The notes beneath the pieces are model-generated. The model was not told where the DNA came from, searched no databases, and saw nothing but the letters and a program-made list of their open reading frames with translations. DNA of 64,000 nt from Virgibacillus alimentarius (GTDB lineage: Bacteria > Bacillota > Bacilli > Bacillales > Amphibacillaceae), in the NCBI RefSeq assembly GCF_000709085.1, contig NZ_JFBD01000019.1:1-64000 (forward strand). The letters are read 5' to 3'. Positions 1 to 8,783 of the stretch are shown here, in pieces (within the stretch, counting starts at the first letter, position 1; every line of letters begins with the position of its first letter). A program made the position numbers and the translations under genes.

Positions 1-1
1 A

Positions 2-361
2 AAAGTCCTGTTAGAAGACCTTCTTGAAAATAGTTTTTCCCAAGAAAACCAGCAAGTCGAAGCGATGCTGAAAGAAACGGGCATCCGGCTTCCGCCTGCA
101 CCACCTGATCGTCCTAATGTTGACGTACAGGATATTCCAGCTGGAGCACGATTTTATGACGGAGAAATTGCTGCATTCGTTAAAAAGGAGTTAATGACAG
201 GAAAAATAACATGCAGTTCTATTATGGGGATTGCTATACGGGAAGACATTTTCTCCATGTTTGAAGATTTTCATTCGCAAAAGGCAGAATACGAACGAAA
301 ACTGTTAGAAGTGATGAAAGAAAAAGGATGGTTCGTATCTCCGCCAATCAATGTACAGTAA
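2..361 (+). CDS. DUF3231 family protein, 3' part only
   Basis: The reading frame is open from the window edge to the stop, so the 5' part lies outside. The visible C-terminal 119 residues carry the proline-rich block LPPAPPDRPNV followed by a helical segment (IMGIAIREDIFSMFEDFHSQ) typical of the C-terminal repeat of DUF3231 proteins, ferritin-like helical proteins of Bacillaceae often linked to spore coats. An internal methionine at position 65 has no ribosome binding site and is unlikely to be the start. The role is unknown. It ends 20 bases before the MFS gene and may be cotranscribed with it. Confidence 0.8.
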   Translation, partial: KVLLEDLLENSFSQENQQVEAMLKETGIRLPPAPPDRPNVDVQDIPAGARFYDGEIAAFVKKELMTGKITCSSIMGIAIREDIFSMFEDFHSQKAEYERKLLEVMKEKGWFVSPPINVQ

Positions 362-381
362 AAAATGAGGAGTGAAGAACC

Positions 382-1620
382 GTGGCATCAAAAAATAAGG
401 GGATGGCCATTGCAGCCATAGGATCCATCCCGCTGATCATGACACTGGGAAACTCCATGCTCATTCCCATCTTCCCTCAAATGCAGGATGCACTGAACCT
501 ATCCCAGATGCAGGTAAGTTTAACCATCACTGTATTTTCGATCGCTGCAGCTATCTTAATTCCGATTGTAGGCTATCTTTCCGATCGCTTCTCTAGAAAA
601 GTTGTGATTGTTCCGTCTCTCATTTTATTTGGGATTGGCGGACTGCTTGCTGGGTTTGGTGCACTAGGGTTTTCACATGCGTATGTATGGATTTTAATTG
701 GCCGAATTATTCAAGGGATTGGCGCCGCCGGGACTGCGCCAATAGCGATGGCTTTAGCTGGGGATTTATTCAGAGGAGCAGAGCAAAGCCGAGTACTGGG
801 AATAGTTGAGGCATCAAACGGACTTGGTAAAGTATTAGCTCCTATTCTCGGATCACTGTTAGCAATTTTTACATGGTACGCTGTCTTTTTTGCATTTCCG
901 GCCATCTGTCTTGTGTCCATCTTATTAACATGGATATTTATAAAAGAAAAAAACGATCGCCAAGCACCGCCCCCTTTTGGCAAATACGCAAGAAGGCTTC
1001 TTAATGGTTTTAAACAGGAAGGAAGATGGCTATTTACAACCTACCTGGCAGGAGGCACTTGCTTATTTACCTTATTTGGCATTCTTTTCTTTTTATCCGA
1101 TGTGCTTGAAGAAAAATATAGTATTGAGGGGGTCATGAAAGGGCTAGTTTTGGCCATTCCATTACTTGTTATGGTTACCTTTTCTTATATAACCGGGAGC
1201 AAGATCGGAAAAGATTTGGCGAAAATGAAGAAGTTAATGGTCATCGGATTTATACTTATGACAATTTCCTATGGTTTCCTTGTTTTCTTTGAAAAGCTCA
1301 TTCCATTTCTTCTTGTTCTTTCTATAAGCAGTGTGGGCGCAGGCCTTGTACTTCCATGTGTCAATAGTTTTATTACCGGATCTGTAGGGAGAGAGCGCAG
1401 AGGCATTGTAACTTCCCTTTACGGTTCTGTCCGCTTTCTTGGTGTCGCCAGTGGACCTCCCGTATTTACACATTTAGAGGACTGGTCAAGAAATGGAATG
1501 TTTTTATCCATCGCCACCTTCACACTCCTTGTTGGTCTTTTGATCCTAACCCTTATTCGTGTAAAAGGAAAAGATGATCATAAAAATAAAAAAGCGAAGG
1601 TACGCTATCATTATATTTAA
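382..1620 (+). CDS. MFS transporter (drug/metabolite exporter type)
   Basis: The 412-residue product has about 12 to 14 hydrophobic segments and the MFS motif A between TM2 and TM3 ([10 protein letters not shown]), followed by the antiporter-like motif around residues 145-160 ([14 protein letters not shown]). It is a proton-driven exporter of the drug/H+ antiporter type in the cytoplasmic membrane; the substrate is unknown. The start is GTG, with a GAGGAGTGA ribosome binding site 8-10 bases upstream. It ends convergently with the YitT-type gene, the two stop codons overlapping. Bacillibactin-exporter-like paralogues look similar, so the substrate is left open. Confidence 0.85.
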   Translation: MASKNKGMAIAAIGSIPLIMTLGNSMLIPIFPQMQDALNLSQMQVSLTITVFSIAAAILIPIVGYLSDRFSRKVVIVPSLILFGIGGLLAGFGALGFSHAYVWILIGRIIQGIGAAGTAPIAMALAGDLFRGAEQSRVLGIVEASNGLGKVLAPILGSLLAIFTWYAVFFAFPAICLVSILLTWIFIKEKNDRQAPPPFGKYARRLLNGFKQEGRWLFTTYLAGGTCLFTLFGILFFLSDVLEEKYSIEGVMKGLVLAIPLLVMVTFSYITGSKIGKDLAKMKKLMVIGFILMTISYGFLVFFEKLIPFLLVLSISSVGAGLVLPCVNSFITGSVGRERRGIVTSLYGSVRFLGVASGPPVFTHLEDWSRNGMFLSIATFTLLVGLLILTLIRVKGKDDHKNKKAKVRYHYI

Positions 1621-2231
1621 GGTTTTTTTCGAAAGTCGAGTGTATAGGACGCTTGAAACGACATACGGCAAATAAGATCAACCACTGTCGTTGAGATCCA
1701 TTGACTGATGAAAGCGAGGAGAATAATTTTCCAGCTGATGATAGCACCTGTAAGGAAAAAGATAGAACAGTTGATAAGAAATAATGGTTTGCCTGGGAGA
1801 ATATCCCTGCCCAGCGCAACCATAAATGCAATTACCCCGACGCCACCATTCGAAACACCCTGACGCATCAGGAGCCCAATCCCAGTTCCAAGCAAGACAG
1901 AACCGATAACAAGGTCATACACGAGATTTCTGTTAAGGATAAAAAAATGACTTTCAAAAAAATCGATGGACAAGGATGTCATTGTAATCCCGATAATTGT
2001 CCAAAGAGCGAAGCGTTTCCCTAAATATTTCACAGCAATCACAAGCATGGAGAAATTAACCATCCACAACGCAGGTCCCATATTAATGTGAAACAAATAA
2101 TTGAACAAAACAGCAATCCCTCCAGCACCTCCAGAAGGAATAAAATGCGGAAATAGAAACAGGCCCATTCCCAGCCCCTGAATAGCTCCTCCAGCTAGAA
2201 CCAGTGCCCCTTTTTGTATTCGATGCTTCAT
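1617..2231 (-). CDS. YitT/YczE family membrane protein
   Basis: This is a 204-residue integral membrane protein with five to six hydrophobic segments and glycine-rich motifs ([32 protein letters not shown]) that mark the YitT/YczE family. Function in the family is poorly known. I chose the ATG at 2231 because GGGAGG lies about 7 bases upstream; an in-frame ATG 27 bases earlier lacks a ribosome binding site. The gene is single and converges on the MFS gene with a 3-4 base overlap of the stop codons. The C-terminal DUF2179 domain of full-length YitT proteins is missing, so it belongs to the short form. Confidence 0.75.
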   Translation of the reverse strand: MKHRIQKGALVLAGGAIQGLGMGLFLFPHFIPSGGAGGIAVLFNYLFHINMGPALWMVNFSMLVIAVKYLGKRFALWTIIGITMTSLSIDFFESHFFILNRNLVYDLVIGSVLLGTGIGLLMRQGVSNGGVGVIAFMVALGRDILPGKPLFLINCSIFFLTGAIISWKIILLAFISQWISTTVVDLICRMSFQASYTLDFRKKP

Positions 2232-2320
2232 AAGGGTACCTCCCATTGTATTGCTCATTTGGACAACCGTCTCTTCCTATTCTTATTCCGATATACCGAT
2301 AAACATGAATAACGCTCTCT

Positions 2321-2368
2321 TCAAAGAAAAAACACACTTATCAAGGGATTCATCGGATAAGTGTGTTT
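2321..2368 (-). terminator. Rho-independent terminator of purU
   Basis: There is a perfect 13-bp stem (2330-2342 with 2356-2368, arm AAACACACTTATC) and a 13-base loop. On the minus strand it is followed by TTTTTTCTTT, and it lies directly downstream of the purU stop codon. Confidence 0.9.
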
Positions 2369-2385
2369 GCTATGTTGTCTGTTAA

Positions 2386-3261
2386 TTAATTAAAAACAAT
2401 TGTTTTATTTCCATGAACAAGGATTGCATTATCAACATGCCAGGAGACCGCTTTTGCAAGGACCTGCTTTTCTACATGACGGCCGGCAATCTTTAAATCT
2501 TCTGCTGTATACCGGTGATTAACTCTTTGAACATCTTGCTCAATAATTGGACCTTCATCAAGATCGTCTGTAACATAATGGGCGGTAGCCCCGATTAATT
2601 TGACACCACGGTTAAATGCTCTTACATACGGATTTGCACCAACAAATGCAGGCAGGAAGGAATGGTGAATATTGATGATTTGCTTGGAATACTGCTCTAC
2701 GAAGTGTGGAGTCAGCACTTGCATATATCGTGCTAAAGCGATAAAATCCACTTTCCCTTTCAATAATTCAAGCTGCTTTTTCTCTGCTTCTTTTTTCGTT
2801 TCACGCGTTACTGGAATATGGTAATACGGAATCCCAAAAGCTTCCACTTCCTCTTTAAAATCAGGATGGTTACTGATAACCATCGGAATATCTACAGGAA
2901 GCTCCCCGGACTTCCATCTCCAAATCAATTCCATCAGACAGTGATCTTCTTTCGAAACAAAAATAGCCATACGTTTTCTTTTCTTCTTGCTACTCAATTT
3001 CCAGTCCATTGAATACTCCCGTGCAATCGTATGAAGATCTTCTTCAAGCTTTCCATATGTTTCATCAAATTCTTCCATTTCAAACTCGATCCGCATAAAG
3101 AACATGCCGGATTGCGGATCAGTCGTATGTTGATCAAATCGTACGATATTGGCATCATGCTCTAATAAAAAATTAGATATCGTCGAAATGATACCAGGCT
3201 TTTCCGGACACGAAATTAATAATTTTCCACGGTTTTGGTTCATATACGCTTCTGTTTTCAT
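2386..3261 (-). CDS. purU: Formyltetrahydrofolate deformylase
   Basis: The 291-residue enzyme hydrolyses 10-formyl-THF to formate and THF, balancing one-carbon pools. Residues 9-85 form an ACT regulatory domain (KLLISCPEKPGIISTIS); the rest is the formyltransferase fold with the catalytic segment INIHHSFLPAFVGANPY and the downstream GATAHYV...DEGPII block that is near-invariant in the family. Length matches PurU (about 280-300). The start is set at the ATG at 3261, preceded by GAGGTGGAAG; a longer frame begins 11 codons upstream without such a site. It is monocistronic with its own terminator. It may serve folate recycling together with the nearby glyA, but that link is inference. Confidence 0.93.
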   Translation of the reverse strand: MKTEAYMNQNRGKLLISCPEKPGIISTISNFLLEHDANIVRFDQHTTDPQSGMFFMRIEFEMEEFDETYGKLEEDLHTIAREYSMDWKLSSKKKRKRMAIFVSKEDHCLMELIWRWKSGELPVDIPMVISNHPDFKEEVEAFGIPYYHIPVTRETKKEAEKKQLELLKGKVDFIALARYMQVLTPHFVEQYSKQIINIHHSFLPAFVGANPYVRAFNRGVKLIGATAHYVTDDLDEGPIIEQDVQRVNHRYTAEDLKIAGRHVEKQVLAKAVSWHVDNAILVHGNKTIVFN

Positions 3262-3344
3262 TGTACTTCCACCTCGTATAGTATATTTAGGCATTGTTTT
3301 TCCGCCTATTTGATTTGATTCATTTATAAATTATACAAGCTGTT

Positions 3345-3492
3345 ATAACTCCGTTACCTTTCACTACAGGCGGACGCTTTCCGCGGGCATGGCTTGAGCC
3401 TCCTCGCTCACAAAAATCGTTCGCTGTGGGATCTCAAGACTCATGCTATTCCCGCTGGAGTCACCGCCTTTCGTTCAAGGTAACTCAGTTTG
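3345..3492. repeat. Palindromic interspersed repeat (MITE-like)
   Basis: About 148 bases form one long imperfect inverted repeat. The left arm (AACTCCGTTACCTT then GGCGGACGCTTTCCGCGGGC) pairs with a right arm that reads AACTGAGTTACCTT and AAGGCGG on the other strand, with an inner arm TTGAGCCTCCTCGCTCAC. I recall elements containing the GGACGCTTTCCGCGGGC core as very common between genes in Bacillaceae genomes. No coding capacity. It abuts the IS110-like remnant; the flank GTAACTCAGTTTGTGC is also found beside the second copy at 53.6 kb. Confidence 0.7.
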
Positions 3493-3945
3493 TGCATGCC
3501 TTCATAAAAACATTAATCACCTGAGTCACATATCACTCACTTGGACGCTCTGAGATATTCCTAGATAATGGTCTTAGGATCATTTGGGACAATTCTTTTC
3601 CCCTTTGCGGGCATAACCGCATTAGGAAGACTGTTTCCCAGTGTACGTGCGGATATTCATACACGCAGGCTGTACACCTTGTTATTTGAACCTAGATGTT
3701 AGTAGCTCTAGTGCGGCTTTCAAAACAAGGATAGTACTTATACACGAGGCTGCTGATCGGCGTCCACACTAGGGATATCTCAGAGCGTCCAAGCAATAAG
3801 TTCCAATGATTCTAATTCGAAGGGAGGAAATACCCTATGAAATTATTGTTGGATTAGACGTGAGTTCGTATGATATCAAAGCTTATTTTTTAAATGGCGA
3901 AGGTGCTGAGGATTGGGTTGGAGCCCACAAGTGTCTATAGTTTTC
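3493..3945 (+). mobile_element. Decayed IS110-like element, non-coding end plus transposase start
   Basis: A non-coding block is framed by a 19-bp perfect inverted repeat (3540-3558 and 3775-3793, arm CTTGGACGCTCTGAGATAT). A ribosome binding site (GGGAGG) and ATG at 3837 follow, and then a fragment reading IVGLDVSS, the signature N-terminus of IS110-family DEDD recombinases. The recombinase is frameshifted and stops after about 30 codons. The 3493-3668 part recurs at 53459-53650 on the opposite strand with roughly 75-80% identity by eye. In IS110 elements the non-coding end carries the bridge RNA; that this block held one is inference. Nothing downstream to 4183 looks like an intact transposase. 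Confidence 0.55.
3837..3940 (+). pseudogene. IS110-type transposase N-terminal fragment, frameshifted
   Basis: After a good ribosome binding site (GGGAGGAAATACCCT), the ATG frame meets a stop after six codons. One extra A after the lysine codon would give M-K-I-I-V-G-L-D-V-S-S and about 30 further residues (DIKAYFLNGEGAED) before the stop at 3940. GLDVSS with the first catalytic aspartate is the expected start of an IS110-family recombinase; the remaining roughly 350 residues are absent. It is non-functional. Confidence 0.5.
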
Positions 3946-4183
3946 ATCCATCCATGTTTCTGCACAATAGATAAATGAAGCATAAATAGCTTCTGTATCC
4001 TGTTGAGTAACTTCCAGTAATTTACATTTAGTTACTGATCTAGTTTGTATTGCCTTTTTTAAACAATTTGAACCTTGACAATCAAATATCTAATCATTTT
4101 TCTCTTGACATATCACCGCAGGTCTTTACGCATTATTTTTAATGAAGGAAAATAAAAAAATCTAGTGATGATCTGTTCGAATA

Positions 4184-5584
4184 CTACCCATGAATCTCCT
4201 GTCCATGTACTGCCAGTGCTGCCTCACCAATTGCTTCAGCAAGTGTCGGATGCGGATGGATGGTACTTCCAATATCCATCGCTGTTGCTTCAAGCACTTG
4301 CGCAAGCCCTGCTTCCGTTACCATATCGGTTACATGCGGGCCAACCATATGTGCGCCTAGTAGTTTGTCTGTCTTTTTATCTACAACCAGCTTCACGAAG
4401 CCGTCCGGAACACCAAACACGAGTGACTTTCCTATGGCCCGGAAGGAGAACTTCCCAGTTTTCACCTCATATCCTTCTTCCTTCGCCTCATCCTCCGCGA
4501 GTCCGACACTTGCGGCCTCCGGACTCGAATAAACACATTTTGCTACAAGGGCAGAATCAAGTGGGGATGGATTTTTTCCTGCCATATGTTCAACGGCAAT
4601 CATCCCTTCATGTGAAGCTACATGAGCAAGCTGCAATCCGCCAATAACGTCTCCAATGGCGTAGACATTTGCTTCATTTGTCTGGTAATGCTCATTTACT
4701 TGAATGAATCCGTGTTCTATTTGCACTTTCGTATCTTCAAGTCCTATATAATCAGTGACCGGTGCACGTCCTACTGAAACAAGCAAGCGATCAGCAGTAA
4801 ATTCTTTTTCCTTTCCTTTATGTTCAGCCTGAATGGATACCCCATGATTTTTCTTTAACGTTTCGGAAAGTACTTTTGCACCTGTTATTATTTTTACACC
4901 TTTTTTCTTCATTAAACGTTGCAGTTCTCTTGAAACGTCTTTATCTTCCGCTGGTAAAATCCGCTTTGCATATTCGAGTACGGTTACTTTTACACCGAAA
5001 TCATTTAGCATGGAAGCCCATTCCATTCCAATTACTCCTCCCCCTATAACGAGGATAGATGCGGGCAACTCCTCCATATTCAAAGCTTCATCTGACGTCA
5101 TGACATACGTCCCGTCCACATCAAGACCGGGAAGCGTTCTCGGACGTGACCCGGTTGCAAGAAGAATATGTCGAGCTGCTAAAAATTCTTCTCCACCGTT
5201 ATTTAGCTTTACCGAAACATCCTTTTCTCCTGTAATGACACCTGTTCCTTCATAAACATCAATTTTTCCTTTTTTCATAAGATGTTGTACACCTTTGAAT
5301 AGACGTTCCGTGATTCCTTCTTTACGAGCTTGCACTTTTGAAAAATCGAGATTCACCTCAGGAGCAATCACTCCGAAATTTTCTCCGTTTTTTGTATTCG
5401 CATACACTTCAGCACTTCTCAGCAAAGCTTTACTGGGAATACAGCCTGCATGCAGACAAGTTCCTCCCAGTTTTCCTTTTTCAACGACTGCAGCTTTTAA
5501 GCCTAATTGCGAAGCACGAATCGCTGACACATATCCCCCCGTACCTCCACCAATGACCACTACATCGTAACCCTGTTCCATCAT
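4184..5584 (-). CDS. lpdA: Dihydrolipoamide dehydrogenase (E3)
   Basis: This 466-residue FAD/NAD disulfide oxidoreductase reoxidises dihydrolipoyl groups in 2-oxoacid dehydrogenases or the glycine cleavage system (L protein). Visible are the N-terminal FAD Rossmann motif (VVVIGGGTGGYVSAIRASQ), the redox-active pair in GGTCLHAGCIPSKALL, the NAD motif (ILVIGGGVIGMEWAS), the second FAD motif (VYAIGDVIGGLQLAHVA) and the C-terminal catalytic HPHPTLAEA. The sequence resembles the branched-chain-type LpdV/BfmBC of Bacillus. No E1/E2 genes are adjacent. It follows glyA on the same strand and is the last gene of the BMC-region transcript series, so a role with glycine-derived one-carbon metabolism is plausible but inferred. 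Confidence 0.93.
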   Translation of the reverse strand: MMEQGYDVVVIGGGTGGYVSAIRASQLGLKAAVVEKGKLGGTCLHAGCIPSKALLRSAEVYANTKNGENFGVIAPEVNLDFSKVQARKEGITERLFKGVQHLMKKGKIDVYEGTGVITGEKDVSVKLNNGGEEFLAARHILLATGSRPRTLPGLDVDGTYVMTSDEALNMEELPASILVIGGGVIGMEWASMLNDFGVKVTVLEYAKRILPAEDKDVSRELQRLMKKKGVKIITGAKVLSETLKKNHGVSIQAEHKGKEKEFTADRLLVSVGRAPVTDYIGLEDTKVQIEHGFIQVNEHYQTNEANVYAIGDVIGGLQLAHVASHEGMIAVEHMAGKNPSPLDSALVAKCVYSSPEAASVGLAEDEAKEEGYEVKTGKFSFRAIGKSLVFGVPDGFVKLVVDKKTDKLLGAHMVGPHVTDMVTEAGLAQVLEATAMDIGSTIHPHPTLAEAIGEAALAVHGQEIHG

Positions 5585-5683
5585 TTATCTCTCCTCTTCC
5601 GCTAATCCCCGTACTTGATTCCATCTATTCAAGGACATTTATTGAAATATTCCGTAAATTTTAAGGTTTCGTATGACACGTGG

Positions 5684-5722
5684 CATAAATGGATGGCCCC
5701 TTGCTTGGGCCATCCATTTATG
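5684..5722 (-). terminator. Strong hairpin between glyA and lpdA
   Basis: A stem of about 16-17 bp (arm CATAAATGGATGGCCC) with a 6-7 base loop lies 12 bases after the glyA stop. On the minus strand no T-run follows, so it may stabilise the glyA transcript or reduce, rather than stop, read-through into lpdA. Confidence 0.5.
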
Positions 5723-5733
5723 GCTTACCTTTT

Positions 5734-6984
5734 TTACACCTTTACTAAATCATGATGTAATGGATATGCCTCACAAATTGCGCTTGTCACCTCTTTGGAA
5801 CTCGCAATCATTTCAGCATTTCCTTTGCTCTTAAGGACGTCCGCGATCACTTTAGCAATCTGAACCATCTCTTCTTTCCGCATTCCACGTGTCGTAAGAG
5901 CCGCTGTTCCAATACGTACACCACTTGTTACAAACGGGCTTTCCGGATCAAATGGAATCGTATTTTTATTAACCGTAATTCCCGCTTTCTCAAGCAATGC
6001 TTCTGCATCTTTCCCAGTTAAATCCCACGGACGCAAATCGAGCAAAATCAAATGATTGTCGGTTCCGCCAGTTACTAAAGATGCTCCATGCTTCATCAAT
6101 TCCTCACCTAGCGTTTTTGCGTTTTCCACGACTTGTTTCGAGTAATCTTTAAAAGCTGGATTTAGCGCTTCTTTAAAAGCAACTGCTTTAGCAGCAATAA
6201 TATGCATTAAAGGACCGCCCTGGATGCCTGGAAACACCGATTTATTCATTTTCTTTATCGTATCTTCATCATTTGATAAAATGATTCCACCACGCGGACC
6301 GCGTAATGTTTTATGTGTTGTACTTGTAACCACATCCGCATATGGAATCGGGGAAGGATGAATCCCTGCAGCTACAAGACCGGCAATATGTGCCATATCA
6401 ACCATCAATTTGGCACCAACCTGATCTGCTATTTCGCGAAACTTTTTAAAGTCGATGGTTCTTGGGTACGCACTTGTACCTGCAATGATTAATTTTGGTT
6501 TTTCCCTTTTTGCAATTTTTTCAAGCGCTTCATAATCAATCAGTTGGGTATCTTTATCCACACCGTAAGAAACAACTTCAAACCATTTTCCAGATACACT
6601 TACCGGACTTCCATGTGTCAGATGCCCCCCGTGAGATAGGTTCATTCCCATGATTTTATCGCCAGGCTCAAGCAAAGCAAAGAAGGCTGCAAAATTTGCC
6701 TGTGCACCCGAGTGGGATTGCACATTTGCATATTTCACGTCAAATAGTTCCTTCAATCGGTCAATTGCTGCTTGTTCTGCAACATCAACATATTCACATC
6801 CTCCGTAATACCTTTTCCCAGGATAGCCTTCTGCATATTTGTTTGTCATCACACTGCCCATTGCCTCAAGTACATCTTGACTTACAAAGTTCTCCGATGC
6901 AATTAACTCCAGTGTCTCCAATTGTCGTTGTTGCTCCTGCTTGATTGCCTCAAAGATGGTGGCATCGTTTTTCTGTAAACTCAT
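5734..6984 (-). CDS. glyA: Serine hydroxymethyltransferase
   Basis: This is a PLP enzyme of 416 residues interconverting glycine + 5,10-methylene-THF and serine + THF in the cytoplasm. The PLP lysine is K225 in [16 protein letters not shown]; other family blocks are [25 protein letters not shown] and [12 protein letters not shown]. Length and all blocks are normal. It lies under a tandem glycine riboswitch with a terminator (7085-7315) and its own promoter, an unusual target: such riboswitches usually precede glycine cleavage genes. It sits immediately after the BMC operon, suggesting it disposes of glycine made there by conversion to serine. It is probably a second SHMT beside the housekeeping copy; that cannot be tested here. 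Confidence 0.95.
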   Translation of the reverse strand: MSLQKNDATIFEAIKQEQQRQLETLELIASENFVSQDVLEAMGSVMTNKYAEGYPGKRYYGGCEYVDVAEQAAIDRLKELFDVKYANVQSHSGAQANFAAFFALLEPGDKIMGMNLSHGGHLTHGSPVSVSGKWFEVVSYGVDKDTQLIDYEALEKIAKREKPKLIIAGTSAYPRTIDFKKFREIADQVGAKLMVDMAHIAGLVAAGIHPSPIPYADVVTSTTHKTLRGPRGGIILSNDEDTIKKMNKSVFPGIQGGPLMHIIAAKAVAFKEALNPAFKDYSKQVVENAKTLGEELMKHGASLVTGGTDNHLILLDLRPWDLTGKDAEALLEKAGITVNKNTIPFDPESPFVTSGVRIGTAALTTRGMRKEEMVQIAKVIADVLKSKGNAEMIASSKEVTSAICEAYPLHHDLVKV

Positions 6985-7084
6985 AAGAAATCCTCCTCCT
7001 ATTTTTTAAAGTCCATCTTTAATCATTGGAATTTTCACTCTTTTTATACCCTTCCCATCCTTCTCGCTTTCTGCTTATCAAAAA

Positions 7085-7315
7085 GAACATAAAAAGGACA
7101 GAGAAGGGTAAAAGATCTCCCTTCTCTGTCCTTTCACCTGAAAGTTTAACTCTATCATTTGATAAAGCCTTCCCCTTTGGTGGCGTTTCATACGCGCTCT
7201 CCAGAGATGCGTCTTATTGTGGTTCTTCTACCTGAGAGATTTGTTCCAAGGGAATTTTTTGGAACTTGCTCCTTCGGTGGCTTTCACTTAGCACTCTCCC
7301 ACAATCGTTAACCGC
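7085..7315 (-). promoter_or_regulatory. Tandem glycine riboswitch with terminator, upstream of glyA
   Basis: Read on the minus strand, there are two glycine aptamers in series. Aptamer 1 (about 7312-7225) has GGGAGAGTGC, GAAAGCCACCGAAGGAGCAA and AATCTCTCAGGTAGAAGAACC. Aptamer 2 (about 7213-7131) has TCTGGAGAGCGC, AAACGCCACCAAAGGGG and AAACTTTCAGGTGAAAGG. They are followed by a 16-bp hairpin (7093-7108 with 7119-7134) ending in TTTTTATG, an intrinsic terminator. In this class the second aptamer's P1 strand normally competes with the terminator so that glycine turns expression on. The sequences match the glycine riboswitch consensus well. Confidence 0.93.
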
Positions 7316-7324
7316 TTTTTGTTT

Positions 7325-7353
7325 ATCATAATCAAAAGATGGATGATTGTCAA
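7325..7353 (-). promoter_or_regulatory. Sigma-A promoter driving the riboswitch-glyA unit
   Basis: On the minus strand there is TTGACA (7353-7348), a 17-base spacer and TATGAT (7330-7325), close to the vegetative consensus. It sits between the end of the amidohydrolase gene and aptamer 1, so glyA-lpdA has its own start besides read-through from the BMC operon. Confidence 0.85.
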
Positions 7354-7408
7354 ACACTAATGTGAATTTTCTTAGAACTTTGATTGGATCGATTTTCAAA
7401 TTTTCCAT

Positions 7409-8749
7409 TTACACTTTAGCAATCGTTGGAAGCCGTTTTGTGAGTCTTTCAATCGATTTATCTGCTTCACGCAGTACAATATCTTTATCTACCGTCTTAA
7501 CAATGCCCTTATCCATCACCATTTTTCCATCAATGATCGTTGTTTCTACATCTGCTCTTGTTGCAGCATACACGATTCTTGAAATTGGATCTACGTTGGA
7601 GGAAGGGTATGTGTGAAATTGATTTAAATCCAGAATGGCTAAGTCTGCTTTTTTACCAACTTCAAGACTTCCAATTTCATCATCAAGACCTACTGCCTCA
7701 GCTCCCCCAATTGTAGCCATGCGGAAAACCATTCTGGCACCCATAGCAGTTGGACCATGCTCTGGTTTTTGTATGATGGAAGCTAATCGCATTTCATTAA
7801 ACATATCCAGATTATTATTACAAGGTGCACCGTCTGCTCCCAGGCTGACACTTGCTTCAAGTTCTAACATATCCGGTACATCAGCAATACCAGAAGCCAG
7901 TTTTAAATTAGAACCTGGACAATGACTCATTTTTACCCCGCGCTCTTTAATAATACGTTTTTCCTCATCATCAAGCCACACACAATGTGCCAATATAAGA
8001 TCTTCATTTGCAAGACCAATATGATCAAGATAAACCACATTCCTCATCCCTCTTTGCATTTCTACAATTTCAATTTCGCCTCTGTTTTCCGAAGCATGTG
8101 TGTGTACTTTCACGTTATATTGTTTTGATAAATCTCTGACCTCTTTTAAAAGATCTTCGGTACACGAAACGACAAACCGTGGACAAAATGCATAACGAAT
8201 TCGTCCATTATCGTGATTGTTCCATTTTTCAAGCAGGTCGACACTTCTTTGGATTGAGGAAGTTGTATCTTCCAGCAATAAATCAGGAAGATCATCCCCC
8301 ATATCCATCATTACTTTCCCTGCCAGGCAGCGAATACCACTTTCATCCATCGCTCGAAATGCAGCATCTGTGTGATTTACTGTTTCCATATCCACAATTG
8401 CTGTCGTACCACTTTGGATTAATTCACCAAGTCCAAGCATGGCAGAATAATAACTGGATTCTTCATCGTGCGATGCTTCAAGTGGCCAGATTTTCTTCTG
8501 CAGCCAATCCATCAGTTCTAAATCGTCCGCTTGACCGCGGAACAGTGCTTGACAAAGGTGTATATGGGTTTGGATGAAACCCGGTATAACCGTTTTATTT
8601 TTTGCATTAATTACTTTATCAGCCCCGTAATCTAAATTTCTGCCAATTTCTTTTATTCGGTCATTCTCTATATATAAATCTCCTTGAATGATTTCCTCCT
8701 GCTGATTCATCGTGATGATTTGTACATTTTTTATTAAAATTGTAGACAC
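7409..8749 (-). CDS. Amidohydrolase, SsnA/guanine deaminase/TrzA-like
   Basis: This metal-dependent hydrolase (COG0402 type, about 446 residues) deaminates amino-purines or related rings. The metal site is visible: HIH (residues 65 and 67 in the longest frame), HTHASENRGE, LAHCVWL and GADGAPCNNN, followed by the SHCPGSNLKLASG block typical of the 5'-deoxyadenosine/guanine/8-oxoguanine deaminase cluster. The start is GTG at 8749 with AAAAGGG 10 bases upstream; a GTG three codons earlier lies too close. It is the last enzyme of the BMC operon, 25 bases after the M20 gene. It is similar in kind to SsnA of anaerobic purine-degradation clusters. The substrate is unproven; guanine, 4-aminoimidazole or creatinine are options. 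Confidence 0.85.
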   Translation of the reverse strand: MSTILIKNVQIITMNQQEEIIQGDLYIENDRIKEIGRNLDYGADKVINAKNKTVIPGFIQTHIHLCQALFRGQADDLELMDWLQKKIWPLEASHDEESSYYSAMLGLGELIQSGTTAIVDMETVNHTDAAFRAMDESGIRCLAGKVMMDMGDDLPDLLLEDTTSSIQRSVDLLEKWNNHDNGRIRYAFCPRFVVSCTEDLLKEVRDLSKQYNVKVHTHASENRGEIEIVEMQRGMRNVVYLDHIGLANEDLILAHCVWLDDEEKRIIKERGVKMSHCPGSNLKLASGIADVPDMLELEASVSLGADGAPCNNNLDMFNEMRLASIIQKPEHGPTAMGARMVFRMATIGGAEAVGLDDEIGSLEVGKKADLAILDLNQFHTYPSSNVDPISRIVYAATRADVETTIIDGKMVMDKGIVKTVDKDIVLREADKSIERLTKRLPTIAKV

Positions 8750-8783
8750 ATGTTTCACACCCTTTTAATAAATCTCTTCTCTA

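Noticed and set aside
3941..4105. Minus-strand frame of about 55 codons (CQGSNCLKKAIQTRS...EAIYASFIYCAETWMDE) in the gap before lpdA
   Set aside because: It could be a transposase scrap with a cysteine pair, but there is no start, no ribosome binding site and no clear family, so it was not annotated.
4165..4647. Plus-strand 160-codon frame opposite lpdA
   Set aside because: Entirely antisense to a well-conserved lpdA; codon pattern follows the lpdA frame.
7214..7408. Minus-strand open frame of 64 codons starting right after the amidohydrolase stop
   Set aside because: It overlaps the sigma-A promoter and the first glycine aptamer, has no ribosome binding site of its own and no recognisable protein features.
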